Source: Lojkania enalia (Eukaryota > Ascomycota > Dothideomycetes > Pleosporales). Taken from it: DNA of 64,000 nt. The notes under the pieces are model-generated. The model ran no database searches, had not been told where the DNA came from, and worked only from the letters and a program-made list of their open reading frames with translations. Shown one piece after another: positions 21,764 through 34,173 of this stretch; the stretch's first letter is position 1, and each line of letters starts with the position of its first letter. The DNA is taken from assembly GCA_010094045.1 (NCBI GenBank), contig ML986613.1, positions 310,001 to 374,000 on the forward strand, read 5' to 3'. The position numbers and the translations under genes were made by a program.

Positions 21764-23004
21764 ATGGCTTCAGTGACAGCATCAGATCTCCAAACGCCTT
21801 CCCATTCAACCCCCCAAGATATCACAAAGTCAACGAGCACCAATTTTCCACCCATCAATATCGGAACGCGACGGTCGGTACTTGCCCAAATCCAAGCGCA
21901 ATCAGTAGAGAAAGCTCTGAAGGATGCATACCCAGACCGCACATATAACATCTGTCCAATATTGGTACAAGGCGATAAGGATAAGATTACACCGTTACAG
22001 CAACTGAGTCAAGGAGAGAATGCAAAAAGCTTGTGGACGGGTGAATTGGAGAGCATGCTCGAGAAAGGAGAGCTCGATGTTATCGTCCACTGCTTGAAAG
22101 GTGCATTCAGCACGGAGTTCCAGGACATCAGTGTGCTAATTCCATCACAGACATGCCCACACAACTTCCCGAAAACCTAGCTCTCGGAGCTATCCTCGAG
22201 CGCGAAGATCCCCGCGATGCTCTAATCGTCTCACCTCGGCTACCAAAAGGCACCACACTTGCTACCTTACCAGAAAATTCGACGATAGGGACATCGTCCG
22301 TTCGCCGCGCCGCTCAGCTACGACGTTTATACCCCACTTTCAATTTTATCGATCTCAGAGGCAATGTCGGGACTCGATTAGGGAAGCTCGATGCAGACGG
22401 TTCTCCTTTCACAGCGATTATACTAGCAGCAGCGGGGCTCAAGAGACTTGGGATGGAAGACAGAATAAGCCAATATCTGAGTAGTGATAGTGGCGGGATG
22501 TTATATGCCGTTGGGCAAGGGGCCTTGGCTATAGAAATTCGCAAGAATGATCATGTCATGAAAGACATGCTATTCAATGTAAAGTGCGAGAGGACAACAC
22601 GGGCATGCTCGGCGGAGAGGGCGCTGCTAAGGACATTAGAGGGAGGCTGCAGTGTGCCAATTGGCGTGGAAACATCGTGGAGAAGATGGACGAGCGGCGT
22701 AGCGATTGGCGCTGAACCGGCAAAAGACTATGACCGGAATGGTAAAGCCATCGAACTAGATCACAAGGAGAATATAAATGATCAAGAGCTGGTGCTGAAG
22801 ACCGTGGTTGTCAGTGTAGACGGAAAGGATTCGGTGGAACACGAAACTGCTCGCAGGGTCACCACGGTAGAGGAAGCTGAAGCTCTAGGAAGAGATGTTG
22901 CCAAAGTTCTAATTGGGAATGGAGCAGATAAGATCCTAGAAAAGATAAGTGCGGAGAAGCAGTGGGCGGCTAAGAAATTAGTGGAAGCATCAGGGGCGGC
23001 TTGA
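21764..23004 (+). CDS. HEM3: Porphobilinogen deaminase (hydroxymethylbilane synthase)
   Basis: Two exons (21764..22100, 22151..23004) with a 50-bp intron give 396 residues. The enzyme polymerises four porphobilinogens into hydroxymethylbilane, the third step of cytosolic haem synthesis. Visible motifs: NIGTRRSVLA at the N-terminal active-site start, NAKSLWTGELE, LKDMPTQLPEN (exon junction), REDPRDALIVS, IGTSSVRRAAQL, IDLRGNVGTRL and the cofactor-attachment loop EGGCSVPIG with Cys279, which carries the dipyrromethane. The C-terminal domain has a longer insert than bacterial enzymes, as is usual in fungi. One oddity: the conserved H-S-L-K-D has Cys110 in place of Ser. The splice restores the K-D-M-P-T motif exactly, which supports the intron. 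Confidence 0.95.
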
Positions 23005-23682
23005 AAATGGGGCTCACGGCACCCTGTTTCTATGTCGGCGATACGCAAACCGAAGCACCCGGCCAATCACAACATACGAAATTGCCTTCCTAATGTATTT
23101 ACTCTCATGTGGCTCCATGGCGCTTAACGCTAGCTTTCAACTCAGCCTAGGTGGCTGTGACCTCCGGTATCGGAAAGGCTGAGAAAAGCAACGAAGAAGT
23201 AGCGAAAGGAAGGATTACCACATCCACTGCTGGATTCTCTCCTTTCCACCTCAGCAAGTTTCCGGTATCTAAGTATCTTTTCATAGCTCCTCTCGTTACT
23301 ATTTGATAGAAAAGGGTGAAAACTTAGGGCCAAAAGCAGGTGAAATTGAAACTCGCCTTATTCGGGCACAGCCTTCTTCTATGTGTTTGATGCGGCTAGT
23401 TAACTGCCAATCAAGCAAGTAATACATCCGGGAATGGCAGGGCCCTATATGTGACTGGTAAAGAGTTGTCGCTGAACAGCTATTCCTCGTTTACCCCCGC
23501 AAGCGTTCCAGGCTGCCACCGGGCTGTGAATTCTTAATAGCCAGCCAGGCTGATAACTTGCAGATGCTTGGGGCTGGCTCTCGGCCCTAATATCCTTTCT
23601 CTTCATCTTCTCCACCCATCATTTCCGACTCACAGCCTAACATATTGTCTTAAACGATGACGAGCGTGAGGGGAAATCTCTC
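23005..23682. other. Intergenic, no recognised gene
   Basis: HEM3 3' flank and upstream region of the second HET gene. Only short frames without motifs were seen. Confidence 0.45.
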
Positions 23683-25639
23683 ATGTCGAATACGCCCCCG
23701 TCTTTCCGCAGGGTCGAATTGGACGACAGACGGTGTGACAAATGTAAACAAATTCCCCACAAAAGCGAGATTATACATCACAACAAGCTAGGTCTTAGAA
23801 TATCGGCAGCCCGAGGTTGTCCAATCTGTCAATTCTTTTATAAAAATCTTTGTGTCGACATCCCTAGTGGAGCACATGACAGGCAATACCTTAAAATCGA
23901 CAATTTCAACTATTATACGGGAACAATGCAAATAGTAGACTATAACAACTGCACACATTCATTCGAAATATTCTCGAAACATTGTAAGTTTTGGCCAAGG
24001 TTTACACTTTTTTCCCTCTGCTCACATCTGCCAAACAGTAGTAGAACACGGAAAGAAAATATGCAACACCTATTTTCCCGCTGGGTTAGGCACATTCCGG
24101 CCTATTCAACTCCACCCCGATTCTGAGCCCTGCTGGGATCTCGCTCATCGATGGTTTTTGAGATGCACTTCAGGGTCAGGCCCATGTGGGAGAACTTGCA
24201 ACCAGAGTCCATCGCGCCTCCCATCCCGTGTTCTTGAAGTTGTTCCTAAGCTTAGACTGAAAGTCCGTGAAAGCTGTAGTGCTAATGAGAACTACGCGGC
24301 GCTGAGCCATTGCTGGGGTCCCGAATCCAACATTATGAAGGCAACAACGAATAATCTCAAAGATTTGCATATGGAAATCGACGAAAGCGCTCTTTCTAAG
24401 TCTTTCCGAGACGCTATCAAAACAACAAGGATATTGCATATTAAGTACCTGTGGATCGACGCTTTATGTGTTGTCCAGGATGACGTGTCAGACTGGCATA
24501 AAGAAGCTTCTCAAATGGGCGAATATTATAAAAATGCCGTCTTAACTCTTTCTGCGCTTAGCGCTCCTAATGGAGACGTCGGCTTCCTCATTCCCCGTCG
24601 ACACGAGTGCGTACAATTAGAGGCTGGATGGGGGATACGCAATGCTAGCCGTCCGTGGGAAGAAGTATTCGAAAATTCTCCGCTAAGCCGGCGAGCCTGG
24701 GCCCTTCAAGAGCGCCTGCTATCCACCAGGGTACTCCATTTTGGCAATGATGAAATATTTTGGGAATGTCTTTCATTTTCAGCGCGAGAGAGCAATTACG
24801 CACTCAAGAAGGAATATCCAATGTCACTCGAAACCTTTGAAATAATATTTCAACGGTCTTTGCCGGAGAGTGGTAGCCGTATTCGTTGCAGAGACGCTAT
24901 GAGATCATGGTACGAAATAGTTTGCAAATACTCAGGCCTTGAGCTTACAGTCCAATCGGATATATTCCCCGGAATTGCTGGCATTGCTCAACGATTTCAA
25001 CAAACAACCGACTTCCATTACATGGCAGGTCTATGGCTGGAGCATGCCCTTTGCGGCCTTTTATGGCACGCGGACTGCGTAACAGAACACAAGAGGCTTC
25101 AGGAAGTCCCGACATGGTCGTGGGCTTCTCTATCAGGCCGTGTAAAGATGATGAGAGTTATGAACGAACTTGAAAGCGGAAACCATGCAAATCCTCTTAA
25201 TGCGGAAATTGTTGGTTCCAGTGCTTCTTCACCACCGCAATACCTCAGCGCAAGTGGCGCATTCATCAAATTGTCTGCACTTTGCTTTGAAGTCTGGTGC
25301 CAGTCATCTAAATCACCTACCGGCGACAGTGACTTTCTAAGCTTAGTGCTCGATATATTCGACGACCGCGGCAAACAAATAGGATCAGGTTATTGGGATC
25401 GCATACCACCAACTGACATAAGAAAATGCACCTCTATCATTATTGTTTCGAACTACCGAGAAGATAGTTCTCAAGCTGAAGTCACTTACTTCTTACTCGC
25501 AGAGGCTGTAGGCCTAGGTAATAGCGAGCAATATTACGAGCGCTTAGGTGTTGGTCAAACATTTGAGCCGTTTCACAAGAAGGTCTTTGAGAGAAGTAAT
25601 TTTGAAGGAAGTGAGAGAAAGACAATCACACTTCGATGA
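23683..25639 (+). CDS. HET-domain protein with N-terminal Cys-rich segment
   Basis: Two exons (23683..23983, 24039..25639) with a 55-bp intron (GTAAGT donor, ACAG acceptor) give 633 residues. Residues ~18-50 hold a possible zinc-binding set (CDKCKQIP and GCPICQFFY), common in this HET subgroup. The HET domain follows: ANENYAALSHCWGPES, YLWIDALCVVQDDVSDWHKE, EASQMGEYYKNAVLTLSAL, then PLSRRAWALQERLLSTRVLH and DEIFWECLS. VPTWSWASLSGRVK is the conserved tryptophan block near residue 470. This is the typical ~650-residue fungal HET architecture and all blocks are intact. By family it would act in allorecognition or programmed cell death. Opposite-strand frames are shadows. Confidence 0.9.
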
Positions 25640-25949
25640 CTCTGGACCTGACATATGATAAATTTTACCTTCTGTAATTTCCTGAGCTCTATATCAAGAC
25701 CGTTTCAATTATTTGTTTGTAAGCACAATAAATCTCACGGAACTTTTAAGACGCCTAATGTTTGCGGCTCTGTCGCTACGAGTCCTCTTTCGCAACCTCA
25801 GTCCTTTGTCGATGTAGCCAAGAACCATGTAACATAGAAGGGGCCCAATGTATTGCCTCTTTCCCAAAATAACTCATCAACACCATTGCACTATATTTCT
25901 ATGGCCGTCTCCTGAAGATCAGCTGCAAAATCCAACATAGAATTCCCTC
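25640..25949. other. Intergenic between HET gene and CHAT relic
   Basis: 3' flanks of two convergent loci. Nothing further seen. Confidence 0.45.
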
Positions 25950-27560
25950 ATGTTTCCGCTTTGTACAGCAGCTCGTAGAAACTCTCAGCAAATCCCATTC
26001 CCGCTCTCAAATTCACATTCCACATGGTGTCAATCACAGAACTTGAGCCGGAGCATAGGAGAGTGGTAGGTAAGCCCAATGGCTCATCGCCTAGCTGGAC
26101 TGTCTGCGATGCCGAGGTGCAGACCACAAGTGTTGCGAGTGAAGCCTTGACTTCTATAAAGAAGAAATTGGACACCATGTATGATTTCGAAGTGGTGCAT
26201 AGCGATGGTGGAACACAGTCATCTAGTTCGAGGCTTTACGATAGAATATTTGATCTGAGATATCCGCAATGTCCGAAGAAGAGGATGTTGTTAGATTACT
26301 CGCACACTTCCTTAAACTTCTCCTTCGGTAAAGTATTACCAACTGGTACATTCGGCAAGGTTGTGGTAAATGACTTAATTCTCTCGGATATCTTTTGAAC
26401 CGCAGCCATGTGCCTGAAGACCTTAACAATGGTGCCATTTGACGCTGAAGAAATGGCAAAGGGTTTGGTGCATCGACTGACGTAATGTTCAAGAACTGTT
26501 AGGTTGGCGGTGTATGCAATCGGTATTTCATTCAATAAGTGAGACAGAAGAGTGGTTCTTGAGCGCTGCTGCATGCAACAAAATCCTATGAGGGCCTTCT
26601 GACGGACATATAACTGGAAGATCCCCTTCTCCACCTAGCTTCACTAATGGCTCTATGATGCATTACAGTTGAAGGGGAACCAAGCTGTCCGTATCGAGAC
26701 GAGATTTAAGCTTTTGCTATGGCTCGTCCCCTTCCGCGTTAGATGGGGGCATCTCTGGTGGTTCATGACTTAACCAATATGCTTCTAAGACATTGATTTC
26801 CTGTGCGGTAACGCCCAACGCCCGGCATCGCACGTCGTCCGGTGTAACAATCAGTGCGTGTGCTTGCTCATTGACGAAGAAGTCGATAAATAAGACATTG
26901 CGCCGAGATGAACCGATAGACTTCATATCGTCTACCTTCTTCCGTAATTTTATTAGATCTATAGCCTAAACTTCCCGCGCGCTTAGCCGACTGACGAGAT
27001 GAGAGTTGTTCTTCATCTAACTTCACAGAGAATTCATATCTGAGTGTAAAGAGCGTCCAGGGCAAGAAGGTCAGAGGCGCTCCGAGCCTTGGCTTCTTGG
27101 GCCTAATTCCAAAGGCTAACAAGATTCCTTGGGATTAGTGAGTAGCTCAATGCGTCTTTGAAAAGGCCCTCCGCGTGAATGGTTCTTCGAATAGCTTGCT
27201 TCGCCAATACTGTTTGCTGTGCATCTGATGCCGAGAGCTCCCGGCGTTCTTCATCCAGAAGGACTTTCGAAAGTTGTAGCCATTTTTAACACTGCTGTTC
27301 GGAAGATACCCAGTTGGCATGACGCGCGCCATCTAATGGAAGACTGCACTTCATTCCGAGGAGCCAAATGATTACAGGCTCTTCAACTACTAATTTGGCA
27401 AGAGATATGCGAGGGCGGCAACTGCTTCTGCTAAGCTGAAGTATTTTTCAGGATTGCGATATGCATTAGTGTCTAAAACGAGCTTGACGGGGACCTGGGA
27501 CCGCAAGATAGTACACGACCTTTCAGAAGGCTTTATTCCATGAACGAAAGAATTGCATCA
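25950..27560 (-). pseudogene. CHAT-domain (caspase-like) protein relic
   Basis: Read on the minus strand, 5' to 3': LEEP-type helices (VVEEPVIIWLLGMKCSLPLD, LSKVLLDEERRELSASDAQQ), RPKKPRLGAPLTFLPWTLF, and then the CHAT core: CIIEPLVKLGGEGDLPVICP, PSEGPHRILLHAAAL, FFGHCGYL with the candidate catalytic His, LATLVVCTSASQTV with the candidate catalytic Cys, LGDEPLGLPTTLLCSGSSSV, DTMWNVN and GMGFAESFYELLYK at the end. This block order is that of CHAT domains (caspase HetF associated with TPRs). The blocks lie in different frames with several in-frame stops, so the gene is broken. The 5' limit is approximate; upstream helical segments suggest a repeat-type N-terminus. Confidence 0.75.
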
Positions 27561-29125
27561 CAGAATGCAGGCTCGATCTCATTCACCATGGCACCCTCAA
27601 AGGTAATCCTGCTATTCTCCTAGTTCTCCAGTTCGCACTCTGGTTCGATAGCAAGAGGGGCTGAAGAATTGTCGACGCTAATATCCATATGTCATTCGAC
27701 GGTATGCCAAGAGCCTCCGCAGAAACAGATCCCGACATCAGACCACTGGAGGTTTTCAATTATTGCCCTGCCTTGCCTCAAGGGACCATTACAACTCTTC
27801 AAAAATTGCGAAAGAATTATATTGAGTTGCCAACACGCGTCAATATACCGCCGACTCTTATGCAAACACGACTAACATTGGGCATTGCAGAAAAGGAAGA
27901 ATACTCCGAGGATTGCAAGATGGTGAAGGGATTAGCCTTCGGCTCTGAGAAGTGGTCTGAGCTTCAGTCGAAGTAGACCGTTGAGGAGAATCGGGCGCTC
28001 AAAGAAGGTATTCCATCGTCCTTCAGGATTGCTATGGTTGTTCAAAATAGTAGATTCGTGATTAGGCAACCATGGAATTTTGGGAACATTTTGGGAAATC
28101 GTAACGTAAGAAGTACTAGGATCAGGCCGAATGCTATGCAGAAATAAATTAACTCAGGCCGCGCAGCTGAAGCCGCTTAATATATCTGAACCTTTCACTA
28201 GTTGCCGTGCTGCTGAAACACTGCACTAGCCTGGTTAGTAGTTGACGAAATGTTTAATCTTCATTTCATCTCCTCGTCGTATATCCTGCTAGTCTGACCC
28301 TCTGCAAGCACTACATTGATCAATCTCTATCCTGCATCAACGTAAACTGGGTCCCACGATTTGTCCTGCCTTAGGCGGCCAACTATCGGTGAGCTACGTG
28401 ACCGCGGTGTTCTTGCGCGAGGATCGGCACCCCGTTTAGCGGCTGATCCTTCCGATGAGGCTGGGATGTTGATGATCAGGAACACCGAGCGAGCACTTGT
28501 CCTTCGGAAGCCATTGGGGGAGTAAACCTAGTTTTATTTACTCCGCGGATCGCCGAGGGCGGACGCTAAACTGATGCCTTCAATTCATACGTAGCGAGCA
28601 GCTTCCGCAAATGCTCATTTCGTTTCGTCACGCATTTACCAGCATATGCAGGCACTGTTGTATGTGCAAGGGCAGTAATTATGGACTAAGGCGGGGGCGG
28701 GTACCAATTCCGAAAGTCGGGTTTTCCGAAGTCCAGGTTCACAATTCGCCAAATACGAGCTTCCTTCGTAGAAAGCACATGACCTTACTTTCTCTCACCA
28801 ATGCCCGAAAAAGAGTGTGGAGATCCGGCTCCCCACACTGACAGCTCAATAGCACGAGGCCGCCGGCCCGCCGATTTAAGAAATAACTTCGCTTGTTTCT
28901 CGCTTAAGAAAAGCTCCGTCATACTCGTGGTCCAATCACATGTCATCATGTTGCAACAGCCTTCAAAAATGTTGTGATGCACACTACGCCACAAATAAAA
29001 AATATGCATGACATAGGCCTCCGATCCATGATCATCCGGCGGCATAGCTAGAAGGGAACTCGTAGGAGCCCTATGTTCAGCTTGCCTCGCCGGGTGATGC
29101 GGATCTCAGCTGAGCAGAATGGAAA
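27561..29125. other. Intergenic, no recognised gene
   Basis: A plus-strand frame of 95 codons at 27689-27976 starts with ATG and has protein-like composition, but no motif and no exon partner were found. It may be a remnant or chance. Nothing else was recognised. Confidence 0.4.
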
Positions 29126-29128
29126 TGT

Positions 29129-29136
29129 GTATATAG
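29129..29136 (+). promoter_or_regulatory. Possible TATA box of the FAD oxidoreductase gene
   Basis: GTATATAG lies about 60 bp upstream of the chosen start codon. It is a short match with low specificity. Confidence 0.3.
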
Positions 29137-29191
29137 AAGCTTGAAACCATGTATTTTGGTTTGTTTCTCACCTTCGCTCGTTGCCCCCAAA

Positions 29192-30925
29192 ATGCGCCCT
29201 TCGCTATCGTATCTTCTCAGCTATTCCGTACTTGGAGTCGTTGCAGCGTCTAGTGACGATACAGCCTCGACATGTCAAGCTCTTGCGTCTGCTCTCCCAG
29301 AATATGTCTTCTATCCTGAAACTGATACATACAATGCCTCGATCACATCATACCCATTCATCCAGCTTCGGCTTACTCCTAATTGCATTGTTCGGCCCAA
29401 GTCTGCGCAAGATGTTTCCACAACCGTTAAAATCCTGCGAGATACTGGCTGCACCAAGTTTGCTATAAAAGGCGGAGGTCACAATGCCAATGTAGGATAT
29501 AATAATATTGAAGACGGTGTCACAATTGATATGCAGAGCTTGAATGCTGTGGAAGTTCTTCCAAATGTAGCAAGAGTTGGTGGGGGAGCACTCTGGCAAA
29601 ATGTGTATGATGCCGTGGAGCCGCACAATGTATCCGTGCTCGGTGGTAGGATTGGGGTTGTGGGCGTCCCTGGGTTCCTGACCGGAGGTATGTCTTACCC
29701 CAGTTTCCTTTATCTCTAATTAGTAAGCGCTAGTCTACTTGACTAGTGGTATATACGGAGAGCAAGGATTCATGAGACCTTGAGATGCTGATCGGCTCTG
29801 TACTTTGGCTCCGATTCGACTATGAGATGCTAAGATACCAAATTAGGAGGAATCGCCTTCTTCTCTCCTGAACGTGGCTGGTCTTGCGATTATGTGGTCA
29901 ACTTCCAAGTCGTTCTCGCCAGCGGAGAGATAGTCAACGCCAATTCAACAGCCAGGCCAGATCTATTCGCTGCACTCAAAGGCGGCCAAAACAACTTCGG
30001 GATCGTCACACGCTTTGATCTGAAGACCTTCCCACAGGGTCCAATTTGGGGTGGAAGGACTGCCTACGCTCCCGAGGCCGCCACGGACTTAGTTCAGGGT
30101 TTCACTGAATTCAAAAGCGGCGAGTACGACCCATATGCGGCGGGCTGGACTACATTCAGGTATAACGGCTCAACAAGAGAAGTTACCCCAATAACTATTT
30201 TGTGGTACACCAAGCCTGAACTGGCGCCTGGAGGATTGGGACCATTAACGTCGGTTACCCCAAAACAAGCCGGCCCCCCTATGCAGGTTGCATATGCTGG
30301 AGAGTTTGCCAGAAATGCATCACGATCTGTGAAAGCCTCCAATAGCAAGTAAGCTATCCAGCACTCCTTTTACCAATTACAATCGGTGCTAATACTAGAT
30401 AGTACCATATGGGCCACAACCACATTCCGCATCTCGCCTACAATCGTAGGGAAGATTTACGCTAAGTGGAGAGAGCTCGTCCCTCAGCTCTGTGACATTT
30501 ATGCCTACGCCAACCCGGCATCGGAATTAACATTCCAATCTCTTGCCCCTCCTCCTGGATTTGGGTCCCATCCCAACAGCTTGGGTTTTGCGGCCGATTC
30601 TACGCCCCACAAGGACCTCGTCTTCCTCCAAATTATTTTCTACTTTACCGATTCAAGTGCTAGTGAGGGGTTTAATAATGCCTTGAAAGAATTTATTAAG
30701 GCATTCGACGATCTAGCTGAGGAGGAGGGCGTGAAACACAATTTCGTATATCTGAACTTCGCGGCCTGGTTCCAGGACCCATTGAGTGGGTATGGCAAGG
30801 AGCAACTCAAGAAGCTGAAGAGAGTGTCGAAGAGATATGACCCTAGAGGCTTCTTCCAGGAGCAGCTTGGTGAGGGATTCAAAATTTTCAAGAGGAATGG
30901 CTGGGGTAACTGGAACCACCACTAA
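29192..30925 (+). CDS. Secreted FAD-linked oxidoreductase, berberine bridge enzyme type
   Basis: Three exons (29192..29687, 29847..30348, 30403..30925) give 506 residues; the first intron is 159 bp, long for this window. The ATG at 29192 starts a signal peptide ([16 protein letters not shown]). The FAD-binding PCMH domain shows [33 protein letters not shown] with His97, the usual site of 8-alpha-histidyl FAD linkage, [18 protein letters not shown] across the intron, and [19 protein letters not shown]. The C-terminal BBE block is [16 protein letters not shown] plus [19 protein letters not shown]. The position of the second (cysteinyl) FAD bond is occupied by other residues, so FAD is probably linked once. 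Such enzymes oxidise alcohols, sugars or secondary metabolites. No biosynthetic cluster surrounds it. Confidence 0.9.
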
Positions 30926-33900
30926 TCCCCACTGAGATGCTCGTGACGAGGCGATGTATGCATTTGGGTTTTGTTTTCAGGTGGCTGAACTCGATGATTA
31001 AGAGTTAATAGACATCAAAAGCGCATATATGCACAAAGTAATTTAAAATGATGAAAGTTCTCCAGAAGCGAATTTTTTTCTACAATTTCCTTGCCCGAGA
31101 AGCTTTGCAAAGATACCATTCGAAATACGACATTGGTTAGTAAATTTGAATGTACTAATATTACTTCACGAAAGACAAGGCCGCATCGCCTTATCCGAGT
31201 ATACTCCTCGTTGTAGGAAAGTTCATCATGGCTGATGGGAAGTCGACATGCGCCTTACGGAGCTGTAGCAGCTTAGTGTCTCGAACTACGGTGTGCAAAT
31301 ATACTCCCGATGCTCTACATGCAGAATGAATTATAAATTTGAGCACCATATATATCTTCGCACTCGCTGCTATAAGCCAATATTTGTTAATCTGTCATGG
31401 TTTAATCAACTATGTTAGTGCTGACCTCCTCATTCGGAGACGTGGTAATATCTGGCTCGGAATAAATGGCTTGGATCTAATACGATAGCCATGGATAATT
31501 TAGACACACGAGTACTAACTAGGGAGATGAGTCTAACAGGTTTGTAAATCATAAGAGAGAGAATACAAGGGGCTAACAATCGCTATCATAAAGGCTGTCG
31601 TCTAAAAACAAACATGTACAACAACAACAATGTAAAGGAAGCACAAGTGTCATGATAAAGACTATGTGTATATCCAAATAAACAAATGCAAGGAAGCATA
31701 ACAAACTAATGGGTTGTCTCATCGTACCCTAGGTCTATCTATGCTCTAAGCACAGATACTGGATCAACAATGACCTTTGGTATTCACTACAACTCTTGCG
31801 CCGATTGGCATCAAACACAAATGCGTGCATAACATCTGCCTTTCATACCTCAATAGCATTATTCCCAGCAGAGCAAGAGAATTTATAGATTGTATGCACA
31901 AGAACTTGCATGGGTCTCTTAATCATGCTGCGTACGACCAGGAAGCCGCTAGGTTGTGACCTGAACAGGAGACTGACCGATCTGACTGCAAGTACAACCT
32001 TTCGCACGGGTGGGGGTGCCATGTGTACAATCAAGGAACACAGCAGGGCCTTCGAAGGCAGGTGCATGGAGGAAGCGATCGAGTGGGCTCATCCGCTGAT
32101 AGTGCGTCGTGGGCAGGAAATTGAAATCAATAATACGGGAATGGTATGGACAACCTAATGTTGGTGGATATTGTTCAGCTAGGTGCACCAAAGGTCAATG
32201 AAAATCGAGCGAGATCGGGATCCAATCATAATGGAATACAACATACCACTCTCCTGGGAGGTGTCATTTGACACTGGTTTCGCTTTGTTGTGCGTAGATT
32301 CTTGATAATAATTCTCTAGGGGTTGCACGGGTCCATTCTGGCCCCGCTTTGACGATTGGCAGTCAACGAGATCATCCCTAATCCAAGCAGTTAGACAGAG
32401 TCTAGAGCACAACTTAAGATTACGGACTTGCTAGCGGACATAGTGTTCAAAAAAGGTTTGATGGTGTGAATATGGAAGGTATGGAATCTCTTAACACCTT
32501 CAAGGGAGACTATTTGGAGCGTAATAGAATGCTGGGCCTGCAAGAACGTTTATTTTGAGGAGGCTGGCGTAGGACTTAGGAATCTGCCAAAGATATAGCA
32601 AGCCAAGCGATTGAGAAATAAGGTAGAGGCGACGATGCGGCCCGAGCCAAATTTGCTGCAGTAAGGTTCATAATTGCCGCTCTTTGATAACAGGGAGTTC
32701 TCCGCCGCCAGCAAAGTGAGGCGAGCTCCATTCTGTCTGTCCGGCGGCAAAATAGAGTGGATTGGATCACGTTGCTCCAAGATATCGCTGCACACGCGAA
32801 AATGTACAGCGACTCATGCGGGGTGCTTTTGCGATAATACGACTTCGAGTCGAATTCATCACAATATCTAAACTCGTACCGAGCCCTTAAAAGAAGAATG
32901 AAATGAGAACGTGATAGTCGGAAGGAAATGTGGCAATGTCACCATCAGAACTACGAGTTTTTTGTAAGTGCCTTGAGCGAAGGCTGTCATCTGAAACAGG
33001 AGTCGGGCAAAAACGCGTTTGCCACACCCCTCACCCATGACTACTTCCTTTAGATATGGCTCGTACATATTGGATCAAAAGATAATTACGAGAATGCGTA
33101 AGAAGTCCTTGTCGTTGTCTATAGTTCTTGACCTGCGAACACGGTTGAGTATCTTTTGGGGGGGCGGTGTATAAGTGCATCTTGATGTACCTCCACAATC
33201 CTTAGGTTTGGCAGCTGGCGCCGAATTCGAACACCAATCCAATAATAGTAGTCCTCCAACACATAGTGGCATGGAAGGAAGAAGACTCACACGTAAGGCG
33301 CCAAGTTAGAGGTAGCCGTGCTTCTCCATACCTGCATGCCGGACGGCCCGCGGGTGGAGTAATCGTCACACGCAATCGCCGCATCTACATTGTCACCTCA
33401 ATTGAGGCCATGGTGGTGGTTCCTTGAGACGCTCTTCACTGATTACCGATTCTAATATCGCATAACGGAGACGGACGACCGAATATTATAAGGCATTGGA
33501 AGATACAGACTGGATGGAAATGACGCAATATGGACAATTGGAAGCATACGACCGAACTGCAAGTACCTCGCAGATGAAACACATGAGTGACCGAGACAGG
33601 CGAGGAGTATAATGAAGGCTGAAGGTAAGACCACTGACTGGCTATGCAAGTAAACCGTCGTTAGTCCTGTAAGGACAGCGGAGCGCCAGTGTTCGTGATT
33701 CCGGAAGGCAAAAACGTAAATTTGCCACCGAGCATGCGGCGCGCAGGGAGTTCAGGTGGATGGCGGTGTTGTGTTGAGTGTCTGCCTGCACGTCCTGAGA
33801 TGACATGAGGTTAGATCCCGCTGTTGCGAGGCTATGATCACCTTTATATCCGTGCGCCACCAAATGCGGGCAGGTTCCCACCGCTTGTCAATCCATGCAT

Positions 33901-34173
33901 CCCGCTCATCATGTAAGGCTGGGTTTGCTCGTCCCATCATAGGGTCGGATAGATAGTCGTCAGGTGGTGGCACATGTGGAGTTATCGCTAGAATCTACCA
34001 GGTTAAGTGATAAAGAAGACTGCTAAGCTCGATACAATATAGGCCCGTTTATCACATTCCGGGGCTGTCCCATTGCTTCCCTTCTACCAACATTGCGGTC
34101 CCAACCTTGTCGCCACTTACCGCTTCGACCGGGGCCCAATGCAAAGTGTTATTCGTCGCTTTAGCTCTAGCAC
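30926..34173. other. Long intergenic region, no recognised gene
   Basis: More than 3 kb with only short frames (60-95 codons) on both strands and no motifs. Some minus-strand frames at 33640-33975 and 32550-32795 have protein-like composition but I cannot assign them. An ACAACAACAACAATG microsatellite lies near 31617. The 3' end holds the upstream region of the next gene. Confidence 0.45.

Noticed and set aside
27689..27976. Plus-strand 95-codon frame with ATG
   Set aside because: No motif, no splice partner and no upstream or downstream continuation; kept only as a remark on the intergenic region.
28400..28600. GC-rich stretch as a possible structured RNA
   Set aside because: Some short complementary words are present but no convincing extended stem could be supported by eye.
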